A DNA stretch of 12,226 bases, taken from contig CALVRY010000029.1 in the NCBI GenBank assembly GCA_944358755.1, positions 1 through 12,226 of the forward strand. Direction: 5' to 3'. The translations under genes were made by a program, and so were the position numbers. Source of the stretch: an uncultured Bacilli bacterium (GTDB lineage: Bacteria; Bacillota_I; Bacilli_A; RFN20; CAG-826). Shown here piece after piece: positions 5,559 to 12,219 of the stretch (positions are counted from its first letter, which is position 1; each line of letters starts with the position of its first letter). The notes under the pieces were generated by a model. The model made no database searches. It was not told the origin of the DNA and saw nothing but the letters and a program-made list of their open reading frames with translations.

Positions 5559-7979
5559 ATGCGTACTAGAAAAAATTTGATTAAAGCAAGTACCGTTATA
5601 GGTTATGTCATAGCATTTTTATATCTCGTTTTAACCGCTTGCTTATTCTCAGTTGGTAATTTATGGTATTGGTTAACTTTAATATTAGGTGGAATTTCTC
5701 TCTATAATTCTTTATATAGTGGAGTCATCAGAGGAAAACTTGATGAAGAACCTCTTGAAGGAAAACTTAAAATTAAATTCTTAATTAATACAATTGTTTC
5801 TCTCGTTTCACTTCCTTCTTTTGTTTTAAATATCATTGCTTATTTTTATACAAAAGAAGACAAATATGTTCTTGTTGATAATGAGGAATATAAAGAAGTA
5901 AAAAAAGAAAAAGTGCCGGTCAAATGGTATAGAAAGTCAAACTTTATTCTTTCTTGTATTGGACTTGGTGCAATAATTATTGGTTCATTTGTTGCGCAAA
6001 TTGGTGAAACAAGTGGATATAGTGTTTCAGTTAGAGATTTTACTTTAACCAAAGAGATGACTGAAACTTATAATTCTGGTGAAGAAAATGCATTAAATGG
6101 CAAAAATTATGTCATTTCTGACCCAGTTTTAAGCTATACATTCACAGAATATCGTCCAAATACAGCAAGTAGTGAAAACCCTCTTCCTGTAGTCATTGTT
6201 ATGCCAGGATTTACAAGAACCAAGGCGACAATGTCACAATATGCAATTGAACTTTCTAAAAGAAACGCAATTGTTTATACTCTTGATCCAGGTTGTCAAG
6301 GTGGAACAACTTATGCAGGATATGAAACAGCAGAAGATGGCTCTCAAGAGATGATTTCTGCAACAACAAACGCTAATGGTCTTAACTATCTTGTTCAATA
6401 TTTATATAACAATACTGAAGAATTTAATTATATTGACCGTAATAATATTGGTGCGGTTGGACATTCTGCAGGTGGAGGTAATGTTGCTCAACTTGCTCAA
6501 AACTTTGCAGGGAATAGTTTTGAAGAATCAATCATTAAAGCAGTTTATATTTCTGGTTATATTAAAGAAAGTGCTGCAAATAGATTTGATGATTTAAGAT
6601 GTAATGCTGCAATGAGCTATGCTTATTACGATGAAGGTGCTTTTAGATATCAAGGTTCAACAAGTGCCTTTGAAGTCATTGCTCGTAGATTTATTAATGA
6701 AGTTAATGGTCAAGATTTAAATCATGATAAGTGCATTATTGATTATGAATATGGATCAATGGAAGATGGCACATATCGTGTTGTTCACCAAGAAAAAATC
6801 AATCACTGTTTTGAAATGTATGATCCTTTATCCATTTCAAATACAATAAATTTCTTTAGAAGAACATTAAATTTAGATACAAATTTGGCTGATTCTTCAC
6901 AAAGTTGGTTTGTTAAAGAAGGATTTAATGGAGTTGCTTTATGTGGTTCCTTCATCTTTATCTTTGCTTTAATGGCTTTCCTTGTTGACATTCTTCCTTT
7001 CTTTAAACGCTTTAGAGAAAATGCTAAAAAAGCTAAAGATTATGAAGATTCAATTAAAGTTAAATATGGTACAGTTAGCGTTGCAGTTTTAGAAAATAGA
7101 GCTGAGAATGGCGTAGTTAAAGTAGAAAAGAAGCATTATTTAGATAAAGTTACTTTCTGGACAGTGCTTGTTTTAACCGCAATTATTGCCTGTCTTGATT
7201 ACATTCCACTTGCAAGAGTTAGCATGGATTGGTTCCCTGATGCTGCAAGTAATACTTATACATTCTATTTCCCAGCAAGAATGATGAATGCAGTTATGCT
7301 TTGGGCATTGATTAATGGCACAATTGGTATTGTCTTAATATTTGCTATTAAACTTTGCGAAAATTTATATTTCAAACTTACAAAGCAAAACGAAAGAATT
7401 AATTGGTACCGCTTTAAAGGTATGATGATTAATTGGAAAGACCTTTTAATCTCAATTGGATTTGCCTTGTTCTTATTCTTATTATTCTATGCTCTTGTTG
7501 AATTAATGAGTCTTATCTTCCATCAAGATTTCAGGTTTATGTTAATAAGTGCTGCACCTCTTGAACCTCGTTATATCGTTACTTGGTTAATTTACCTTGT
7601 TCCATTCTTTATCTTCTATATCTCTAATTCAATTAGAGTCAACTTATCTATGGCTAATGAAGGATGGAGTGAATGGAAAGTAATGTTACTTAGTGGCATT
7701 GGAAATTCAATTGGTCTTGTTGGCATTTTAGTTGTTAACTATGTAGTTTATTTCTTAACTGGAACTGTCTATTATGGTTTCTATAGTCCAACTGATTCAA
7801 GTGAAATGCGGCTTTATGTTAATATGGTCTTTGGTTTAATTCCAATGATGTTTATTCTCCCAATTTTAAACAGATTCTGCTTTAAGAAAACAGGAAATGT
7901 CTATTTTGGCGCTATATTAACTTGTATGATATTCATTATGATGTCTTTATCAGCATCAGTTTCATACATTCCAATGTAA
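5559..7979 (+). CDS. Multi-pass membrane protein with an extracytoplasmic alpha/beta-hydrolase domain
   Basis: This protein has 806 residues. Hydrophobic segments at about 12-32, 35-53, 75-97 and 128-147 precede a soluble region of about 310 residues, followed by further segments at about 457-479, 531-551, 575-600, 628-654, 671-690, 710-734, 754-770 and 782-800. The soluble region is an alpha/beta hydrolase: VVIVMPGFTR (oxyanion strand), a long insert, AVGHSAGGG (299-307) with nucleophile Ser303, and a probable catalytic His416 in KINHCFEM. The acid is not certain. With four segments before it, the domain could lie on either face; an outside location would fit the surface lipoproteins encoded just upstream. 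The ribosome site AAGGAG overlaps the previous stop and leaves a gap of only 10 bp, so coupled translation is likely. The C-terminal membrane half is not a family I recognise. A role as membrane-bound esterase, transacylase or lipase of the cluster is inferred. Confidence 0.8.
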   Translation: MRTRKNLIKASTVIGYVIAFLYLVLTACLFSVGNLWYWLTLILGGISLYNSLYSGVIRGKLDEEPLEGKLKIKFLINTIVSLVSLPSFVLNIIAYFYTKEDKYVLVDNEEYKEVKKEKVPVKWYRKSNFILSCIGLGAIIIGSFVAQIGETSGYSVSVRDFTLTKEMTETYNSGEENALNGKNYVISDPVLSYTFTEYRPNTASSENPLPVVIVMPGFTRTKATMSQYAIELSKRNAIVYTLDPGCQGGTTYAGYETAEDGSQEMISATTNANGLNYLVQYLYNNTEEFNYIDRNNIGAVGHSAGGGNVAQLAQNFAGNSFEESIIKAVYISGYIKESAANRFDDLRCNAAMSYAYYDEGAFRYQGSTSAFEVIARRFINEVNGQDLNHDKCIIDYEYGSMEDGTYRVVHQEKINHCFEMYDPLSISNTINFFRRTLNLDTNLADSSQSWFVKEGFNGVALCGSFIFIFALMAFLVDILPFFKRFRENAKKAKDYEDSIKVKYGTVSVAVLENRAENGVVKVEKKHYLDKVTFWTVLVLTAIIACLDYIPLARVSMDWFPDAASNTYTFYFPARMMNAVMLWALINGTIGIVLIFAIKLCENLYFKLTKQNERINWYRFKGMMINWKDLLISIGFALFLFLLFYALVELMSLIFHQDFRFMLISAAPLEPRYIVTWLIYLVPFFIFYISNSIRVNLSMANEGWSEWKVMLLSGIGNSIGLVGILVVNYVVYFLTGTVYYGFYSPTDSSEMRLYVNMVFGLIPMMFILPILNRFCFKKTGNVYFGAILTCMIFIMMSLSASVSYIPM

Positions 7980-8003
7980 GAAAAAGAAAAGAGGTTATTT
8001 AAA

Positions 8004-9182
8004 ATGAGTGAAGATATTAAAAAAGAAGCTTTAAAAAAGCATTATGAATGGCATGGAAAAATCGAAACAAAACCACGTGTTGATGTTTTTTCCAAAGAAA
8101 ATTTATCTTTAGCATATACTCCAGGCGTAGCTGAAGCATGTATGAAAATACATGAAGATGTTAAAGAATCTTTCAATCTTACAAGAAGATGGAATACTGT
8201 TCCTGTTATTACTGATGGTACAGCCGTTTTAGGACTTGGTGATATTGGTCCTGAAGCAGGTATGCCAGTTATGGAAGGAAAATGCGCTTTATTTAAGGCT
8301 TATGGTGATGTTGATGCAATTCCTCTTTGTATAAGAAGTAAAGATACCGAGGAAATTATTAAAACTATTGAACTTTTAGCAGGTAGTTTTGGTGGAATTA
8401 ACTTAGAAGATATTGGCGCACCAAGATGTTTTGAAATCGAAAGAAGACTTAAAGAAGATTTAGATATTCCTGTTTTCCATGATGATCAACATGGTACAGC
8501 AATTGTTACTTTAGCAGCTTTAATCAATGCTTTAAAACTTGCCAAAAAAGATATTAAAGATCTTAATATTGTTATAAATGGCGCAGGTGCAGCGGGCGTT
8601 GCAATTGCTAAATTATTGCTTTCTTATGGTGCAAAAAATATCATTTGTTGCGATTCTAAAGGCATTATTAAAAAGGGCGATCCAAGATTAAATGATTCTA
8701 AAAAAGAGCTTGCTGAGCTTACAAATTTAGAAGGAAAAGAAGGAAAACTTGCTGATGCAATGGTAGGAAGTGATGTATTTATTGGTGTTTCTGTCGCTCA
8801 TTGTGTCACAAAAGAAATGGTTAAGAGCATGAATAAAGACCCAATTTTATTTACATGTGCAAACCCAATTCCTGAAATTTTACCAAGCGAATCTCTTGAA
8901 GCAGGTGCATTCATTGTCGGCACTGGAAGTAGCCAATATCCTAACCAAATTAATAACGTTTTAGTTTTCCCAGGTTTATTTAGAGGCGCAATTGATGCAA
9001 AAGCAAATACAGTAAACTTAGAAATGATGAAAGCTGCAGCGTTAGGTATTGCAAGTTGTGTAAGTGAGGATGAACTCAAGAGAGACTATATCTTGCCTTA
9101 TGCTTGGGATAAACGCGCCCATGAAAAAGTTGCTGAAGCAGTAAAAGAAGCCGCAATCAAAACTGGCGCCGTTAGAAAATAA
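8004..9182 (+). CDS. Malic enzyme (malate dehydrogenase, oxaloacetate-decarboxylating)
   Basis: This 392-residue cytoplasmic enzyme converts malate to pyruvate and CO2 while reducing NAD(P). The length fits the short bacterial MaeB/YtsJ/MleA-type form without the phosphotransacetylase extension. Signatures in order are SLAYTPGVAE (35-44, catalytic Tyr38), TDGTAVLGLGDIGPEAGMP (70-88), MEGK (catalytic Lys93), LEDIGAP (134-140, metal-binding Glu135/Asp136), PVFHDDQHGTA (156-166), Rossmann GAGAAG (193-198), FTCANPIPE (283-291) and FPGLFRGA (322-329). All expected catalytic residues are present. The start is supported by AGAGG nine bases upstream. It lies 24 bp after the membrane hydrolase gene with no terminator between, and is followed by a strong terminator, so it is probably the last gene of the operon. 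NAD versus NADP preference cannot be settled by eye. Why a central-carbon enzyme shares a transcript with surface proteins is unclear. Confidence 0.95.
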   Translation: MSEDIKKEALKKHYEWHGKIETKPRVDVFSKENLSLAYTPGVAEACMKIHEDVKESFNLTRRWNTVPVITDGTAVLGLGDIGPEAGMPVMEGKCALFKAYGDVDAIPLCIRSKDTEEIIKTIELLAGSFGGINLEDIGAPRCFEIERRLKEDLDIPVFHDDQHGTAIVTLAALINALKLAKKDIKDLNIVINGAGAAGVAIAKLLLSYGAKNIICCDSKGIIKKGDPRLNDSKKELAELTNLEGKEGKLADAMVGSDVFIGVSVAHCVTKEMVKSMNKDPILFTCANPIPEILPSESLEAGAFIVGTGSSQYPNQINNVLVFPGLFRGAIDAKANTVNLEMMKAAALGIASCVSEDELKRDYILPYAWDKRAHEKVAEAVKEAAIKTGAVRK

Positions 9183-9207
9183 AATATATTTAATTAGCTC
9201 CCTCTCT

Positions 9208-9238
9208 AAATGTGGTGTGAAATATCACCACATTTTTT
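9208..9238 (+). terminator. Rho-independent terminator after the malic enzyme
   Basis: Arms AAATGTGGTG (9208-9217) and CACCACATTT (9226-9235) pair perfectly over 10 bp around an 8-base loop, and the T run continues to 9238. It stands 25 bp after the stop codon and closes the cluster that begins at 1703. Confidence 0.9.
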
Positions 9239-9269
9239 CGTGAAAAGAAATGTATTTGTTTTCACGAAA
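9236..9269. repeat. Second hairpin, arms TTTCGTGAAAA / TTTTCACGAAA
   Basis: An 11-bp perfect inverted repeat (9236-9246 and 9259-9269) encloses 12 bases and starts inside the T tract of the preceding terminator. It has no T run on the plus strand. Its right arm carries the TTTTCACG motif that recurs at 9357-9364 and 9379-9386, so an operator role is as likely as an RNA one. Confidence 0.65.
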
Positions 9270-9353
9270 TATCAATTTATTCATTTTAATGTGATTTGAA
9301 TCATAAAAAATTTAATTTTTTTCACTAGGAAATTTACTCATATTTTGCCAAAA

Positions 9354-9416
9354 AAGTTTTCACGATTAATTTGATAAGTTTTCACGCAGGCATTTTATTG
9401 ATTTTTATCAAATTAA
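9354..9416. promoter_or_regulatory. Repeated AAGTTTTCACG motif and 12-bp inverted repeat upstream of the reductase gene
   Basis: AAGTTTTCACG occurs at 9354-9364 and again at 9376-9386, exactly 22 bp apart, about two helical turns. A related GTTTTCACG lies at 9258-9266. Separately, TTAATTTGATAA (9366-9377) and TTATCAAATTAA (9405-9416) form a perfect 12-bp inverted repeat overlapping the second motif. The remainder of 9183-9488 is AT-rich and I cannot pick a reliable -35/-10 pair. The motifs probably control the downstream reductase gene. Confidence 0.5.
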
Positions 9417-9488
9417 AATAACTGACATTTTTAAAATTGAATAGAAGGATATCAATAAGTTTTTAAAATAATTTAGGAGAGAAAAATT

Positions 9489-10163
9489 ATGAATAGACCT
9501 TATGTTATTTGCCATATGATGATGTCAATTGAAGCATGTATTGATTGTGCTATGACTGCTCAATTAGAAGGCACGAAAGAATATTATGAAACTTTAGATG
9601 AAATTAACTGCGGAGCTAAAATTTCTGGGAGAAATACAGCAGAACTTGAAATGGCTTTACCCGGAAAGTTCGTACCTAAAAATAAGGAAAAAATAGGAAA
9701 AAATGATTTTTCTAAAAAAGTTGATTCAAATGATTACGATGTTGTAATTGATACTAAAGGTCAACTTTTATGGAACAACGCTTTAGAATATGAAAAACCA
9801 ATGATTATTATTACTAGTCAAGAAGCAACAAAAGAATATTTAAATTATTTAGATAAAAGAAATATTTCGCGGATTGTCTCGGGAGAAAAAATAGTTGATC
9901 TAAACGCTGCATTAGAAGTACTTAAAGGAAAATTTAATGTTGAAAGAGTCGCGATAGTTGGAGGGCCAAATATAAATACAAGTTTTCTTTCAAGTGGTTT
10001 ACTTGATGAAATCAGTCTTTTAATAGGTACAGGTATTGATGCGCGAAAAGGTATGCCTACTGTTTTTGATAATTTACCTAGTAATCATGATGTAATAAAA
10101 CTTAAATTATTAGATGTAAGAAAATATGATGACGGAGCACTTTGCCTTAGATATAAACTTTAG
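9489..10163 (+). CDS. RibD C-terminal/dihydrofolate-reductase-like oxidoreductase
   Basis: This 224-residue cytoplasmic protein has the length of a stand-alone RibD_C-type reductase. The N-terminus RPYVICHMMMSIE matches the 'R-P-x-V-x-x-x-x-x-x-S-x-D-G' opening of the family, but the usual Asp-Gly is replaced by Glu-Ala (SIEACID). The C-terminal half shows the NADPH-binding signature VAIVGGPNINTSFLSSGLLD (154-173), then EISLLIGTGIDARKG, as in riboflavin-pathway pyrimidine reductases and related bacterial DHFR-like proteins. There is no deaminase domain and no other riboflavin gene nearby, so a role in riboflavin synthesis is not supported; such stand-alone proteins usually have unknown substrates. 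AGGAG lies about nine bases before the ATG. The stop is TAG followed at once by an in-frame TGA. Confidence 0.88.
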   Translation: MNRPYVICHMMMSIEACIDCAMTAQLEGTKEYYETLDEINCGAKISGRNTAELEMALPGKFVPKNKEKIGKNDFSKKVDSNDYDVVIDTKGQLLWNNALEYEKPMIIITSQEATKEYLNYLDKRNISRIVSGEKIVDLNAALEVLKGKFNVERVAIVGGPNINTSFLSSGLLDEISLLIGTGIDARKGMPTVFDNLPSNHDVIKLKLLDVRKYDDGALCLRYKL

Positions 10164-10174
10164 TGAAATTGCTT

Positions 10175-10665
10175 ATGAGAATTAAACCTTTAATTCTTTT
10201 GCTAATTTTTTTGCATTTTGTTTATGTTCCAGTGGTGCAAATGATTCATACAATAACAATTCAATGAACAATGGAGAAATAATCGAGGAAACAAATGATA
10301 TGACTTTAAAGTTGAAGATTAAGAATTTTGAATTTAAAGTAAATTTAGAAGATAATGAAGCGACAAAAGAACTATTAAATATAATTAAAAATGAAGAAAT
10401 TACAATTAGTTTCGACGATTATGGTGGCTTTGAAAAAGTCGGTGATCTTGGTAGAAGTTTACCAACTAACAATGAAAGAATAACAACAAAACCAGGAGAT
10501 ATTGTTCTTTATCAAGGCGATCAAATTGTAATGTTTTATGGCTCTAATACATAGAGCTATACCATGCTTGGTCATGTTGAGGATTTAACAAATTGGAATG
10601 AAGCGTTAGAAGGTGAAGAAATAACAGTATTTTTTTCTTTTTTCGGAAGAATAACTCAGTTTTAA
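10175..10665 (+). pseudogene. Cyclophilin-like fold lipoprotein gene with a frameshift and an in-frame amber codon
   Basis: Reading from the ATG at 10175 gives the start of a signal peptide, MRIKPLILLLIF. At the run of seven T (10206-10212) the sensible frame changes: one extra T would give ...FFAFCLCSSGANDS, an acceptable lipoprotein signal with a Ser/Asn linker. The body is then open as the frame that includes 10264-10554: LKLKIKNFEFKVNLEDNEAT, FDDYGGFEKVGDLGRSLP, GDIVLYQGDQIVMFYGSNT. After that, TAG at 10552-10554 interrupts, and the same frame continues as SYTMLGHVEDLTNWNEALEG with EEITVFF until TAA at 10663-10665. This order is that of the bacterial cyclophilin-like fold family, where the interrupted motif is normally Y-G-S-N-[ST]-W-[SA]-Y-T-x-L-G; a TGG-to-TAG change explains it. 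A 96-residue protein starting at 10264 could still be made, but it would lack the signal and the last strands. It starts 11 bp after the reductase stop, so once co-transcribed. Function of the family is unclear. Confidence 0.8.
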
Positions 10666-10744
10666 AAAAGCATTAAATTTCATCTAAAAACCTGCAAAAC
10701 TTATGTATTTTTAAAAAAATTAAATTTTTATATCGAAAATTAAA

Positions 10745-10778
10745 AAACTTACTTCGGAAAATTTTCCGAAGTAAGTTT
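10745..10778. terminator. 34-bp perfect palindrome, probable bidirectional terminator
   Basis: Two 17-base arms meet without a spacer (10745-10761 and 10762-10778), with a central CGGAAAATTTTCCG. As RNA the middle AATT would form the loop. On the minus strand the arm is followed by a run of T (complement of 10742-10747), which suits termination of leftward transcription; on the plus strand only a short T stretch follows. Its place between convergent genes fits a terminator used from both sides. Confidence 0.7.
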
Positions 10779-10961
10779 GTTAAATATTTCTCTTTAGATA
10801 TGTCTATAAATGTTTCTCTTTATTTTGTTGATTAAAACTTTTTTGCATCGTATTCTAGATTATTGTTTTTCTTTTTTTGCTAATTAAAAAAATTAACTAT
10901 ATTCCATAAAATAGTAATTTTTGAAAGTTTAGTTTTTGTTAAAATTTATTGCAAATTTTAT

Positions 10962-11002
10962 AAAAAATCCTAGGAATTTTTCAAAAACCTAGGATGTTTT
11001 TT
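10962..11002 (-). terminator. Rho-independent terminator for the minus-strand esterase
   Basis: ATCCTAGG (10967-10974) pairs with CCTAGGAT (10988-10995) around a 13-base A/T loop. Read on the minus strand, the stem is followed directly by a T run (complement of 10962-10966), about 95 bases past the esterase stop. Read on the plus strand the stem is followed by GTTTTTT, so it may also stop rightward transcription. Confidence 0.75.
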
Positions 11003-11088
11003 AAAAAGTACTATATTTTTGCAATTTTATATATCTTTTTGCTATTTTTCCCCGAAAAAATATAATTTTTGCATGGTTTTTCAAAAAA

Positions 11089-12039
11089 TTAATTTAGATG
11101 ATTTTTGAAATAATTGATTATTTTTGAATTAATTATTTTTCCTTCAGGTGAAGCAGGGAACAAAACATTATAGACGTGAGTTACTTTTTCATCATCATAA
11201 AATACATATTCATGTGGGAAATGTTTCATTGTCATTTCTTGATCAAGCATCGCTGATTGAACACATAAATTATCACCTTTTGAAGTAACAATAATAGCAG
11301 GAACGTAATGCGTGACGTATCTTAACGTTTCGTCTGGATCGGTAGCGCCATATACTTTCTTAAATTTATAGAAGTGTCCATAAACCATTGTTAATCTACA
11401 AGTTTTATAAACGCACTTTTGAAATCTTGTTGAAGTTGGTCCGAGCTTTTCTCCTTTTAAGTAAGGGGCTCCGTGGTTAATGGCGATGGCGTTAATTTTT
11501 AAATTATTCGTGTTATAAACTTTGTAAATATCTTTAAATATTTCGTTGTTTGAAATTATTAGTGAATAAAGATATGTTAATTGTCCGCCAGCGCTATCTC
11601 CTGTGACAAAGAAGTTATTAAAATCTAAAAAATATTTATCTTTGTTTTCGAAAAGATAATTTACTAAATAGTCAATTTCTTGAATTTGATTAATCATTTT
11701 TGCTTTAAAAGCAAGAGTGTAAGAAAGAGAAATTACATTAAAACCTTCTTTAGCTAAGTGGTAGCAGAAATTATCGTTTAAATCTTTATCACCATAAGCC
11801 CATCCGCCACCATGAATATCTAAGATTACTGGTCTTAAAATTTCTTTTTCATCATAATAAAGATTAAATTTTAAAGTTTTTGATTTGAATTTAACTTTAC
11901 CAGTTGAACGTAAAGGAATTTCAAATTCTTTTTTAATGACTCCTTCTGGTTTTGTCTCGTTATCTTTAATTTTTCTATCGGAAACTGAGACACTTTTCCA
12001 CATTTTTTTAATTCTTGATTTGTAACTTAAGTAAAACAT
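11089..12039 (-). CDS. Alpha/beta-hydrolase esterase of the HSL (acetyl-esterase/lipase) type
   Basis: This 316-residue protein has no signal peptide and is probably cytoplasmic. VILDIHGGGWAYGD (71-84) contains the HGGGW oxyanion motif of the hormone-sensitive-lipase family; VTGDSAGGQL (145-154) holds nucleophile Ser149. SKGDNLC (253-259) supplies the probable acid Asp256 and VTHVYNV (286-292) the probable base His288, so the triad looks intact. The family hydrolyses short acyl esters. I used the ATG at 12039; ribosome binding signal there is poor (AGG almost touching the start), and the ATG at 12003 (MWKSVSVSD) is an alternative. It stands alone, divergent from a gene that begins at 12220 and convergent with the broken cyclophilin-like gene. 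A link with the acyl-modifying cluster at 1703-7979 is possible but there is no direct sign of it. Confidence 0.9.
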   Translation of the reverse strand: MFYLSYKSRIKKMWKSVSVSDRKIKDNETKPEGVIKKEFEIPLRSTGKVKFKSKTLKFNLYYDEKEILRPVILDIHGGGWAYGDKDLNDNFCYHLAKEGFNVISLSYTLAFKAKMINQIQEIDYLVNYLFENKDKYFLDFNNFFVTGDSAGGQLTYLYSLIISNNEIFKDIYKVYNTNNLKINAIAINHGAPYLKGEKLGPTSTRFQKCVYKTCRLTMVYGHFYKFKKVYGATDPDETLRYVTHYVPAIIVTSKGDNLCVQSAMLDQEMTMKHFPHEYVFYDDEKVTHVYNVLFPASPEGKIINSKIINYFKNHLN

Positions 12040-12168
12040 ACCTATATTTTAATTTTTAATTTTTTTAATTTCCATATTTTCTTGTTGCTTGTAAGTTAAA
12101 TGATTTAGTGCCTAAATTATTTTTCTTATTTAACTTTATTTATTTTTCCTAAATTAAATTAACCTTAA

Positions 12169-12174
12169 TATAAT
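12169..12174 (+). promoter_or_regulatory. -10 element of the promoter for the gene starting at 12220
   Basis: TATAAT at 12169-12174 is a perfect -10 hexamer, about 45 bases before the start codon. No good -35 is seen at 17 bp spacing (TTCCTA at 12146-12151). The 180 bases between the two divergent genes (12040-12219) otherwise look featureless and A/T-rich. Confidence 0.5.
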
Positions 12175-12219
12175 AGAGTTACTTCCTTGTACATTGAACC
12201 TACCTGGAAAGGAGGAAAG

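Larger units (their letters stand above)
10666..11088. other. Convergent intergenic region, AT-rich, with two hairpins
   Basis: These 423 bases separate the broken plus-strand gene from the minus-strand esterase. Apart from the two inverted repeats listed separately I see only A/T-rich sequence, with short poor dyads such as AAAATTT/AAATTTT near 10941-10959, and no gene. Confidence 0.6.

Noticed and set aside
5846..6052. Open frame of 68 codons on the minus strand within the membrane hydrolase gene
   Set aside because: Antisense shadow of the real gene with no ribosome site or recognisable domain.
6376..6597. Hydrophobic plus-strand frame inside the 806-codon membrane protein gene
   Set aside because: It lies over the GHSAGGG catalytic region in another frame and is explained by A/T-rich codon bias.
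8798..9079. Open frame of 93 codons on the minus strand inside the malic enzyme gene
   Set aside because: It overlaps the conserved C-terminal part of the malic enzyme, which explains the sequence fully; there is no ribosome site or family signature.
10175..10267. A separate 30-codon peptide gene starting at 10175
   Set aside because: It begins like a signal peptide but then becomes meaningless sequence, whereas the next frame continues as a lipoprotein linker; a frameshifted gene start explains it better.
12181..12215. Riboswitch or attenuator in the leader of the gene at 12220
   Set aside because: The leader is only about 40 bases; TTCC/GGAA pairing is possible but too small for a recognised regulatory RNA.
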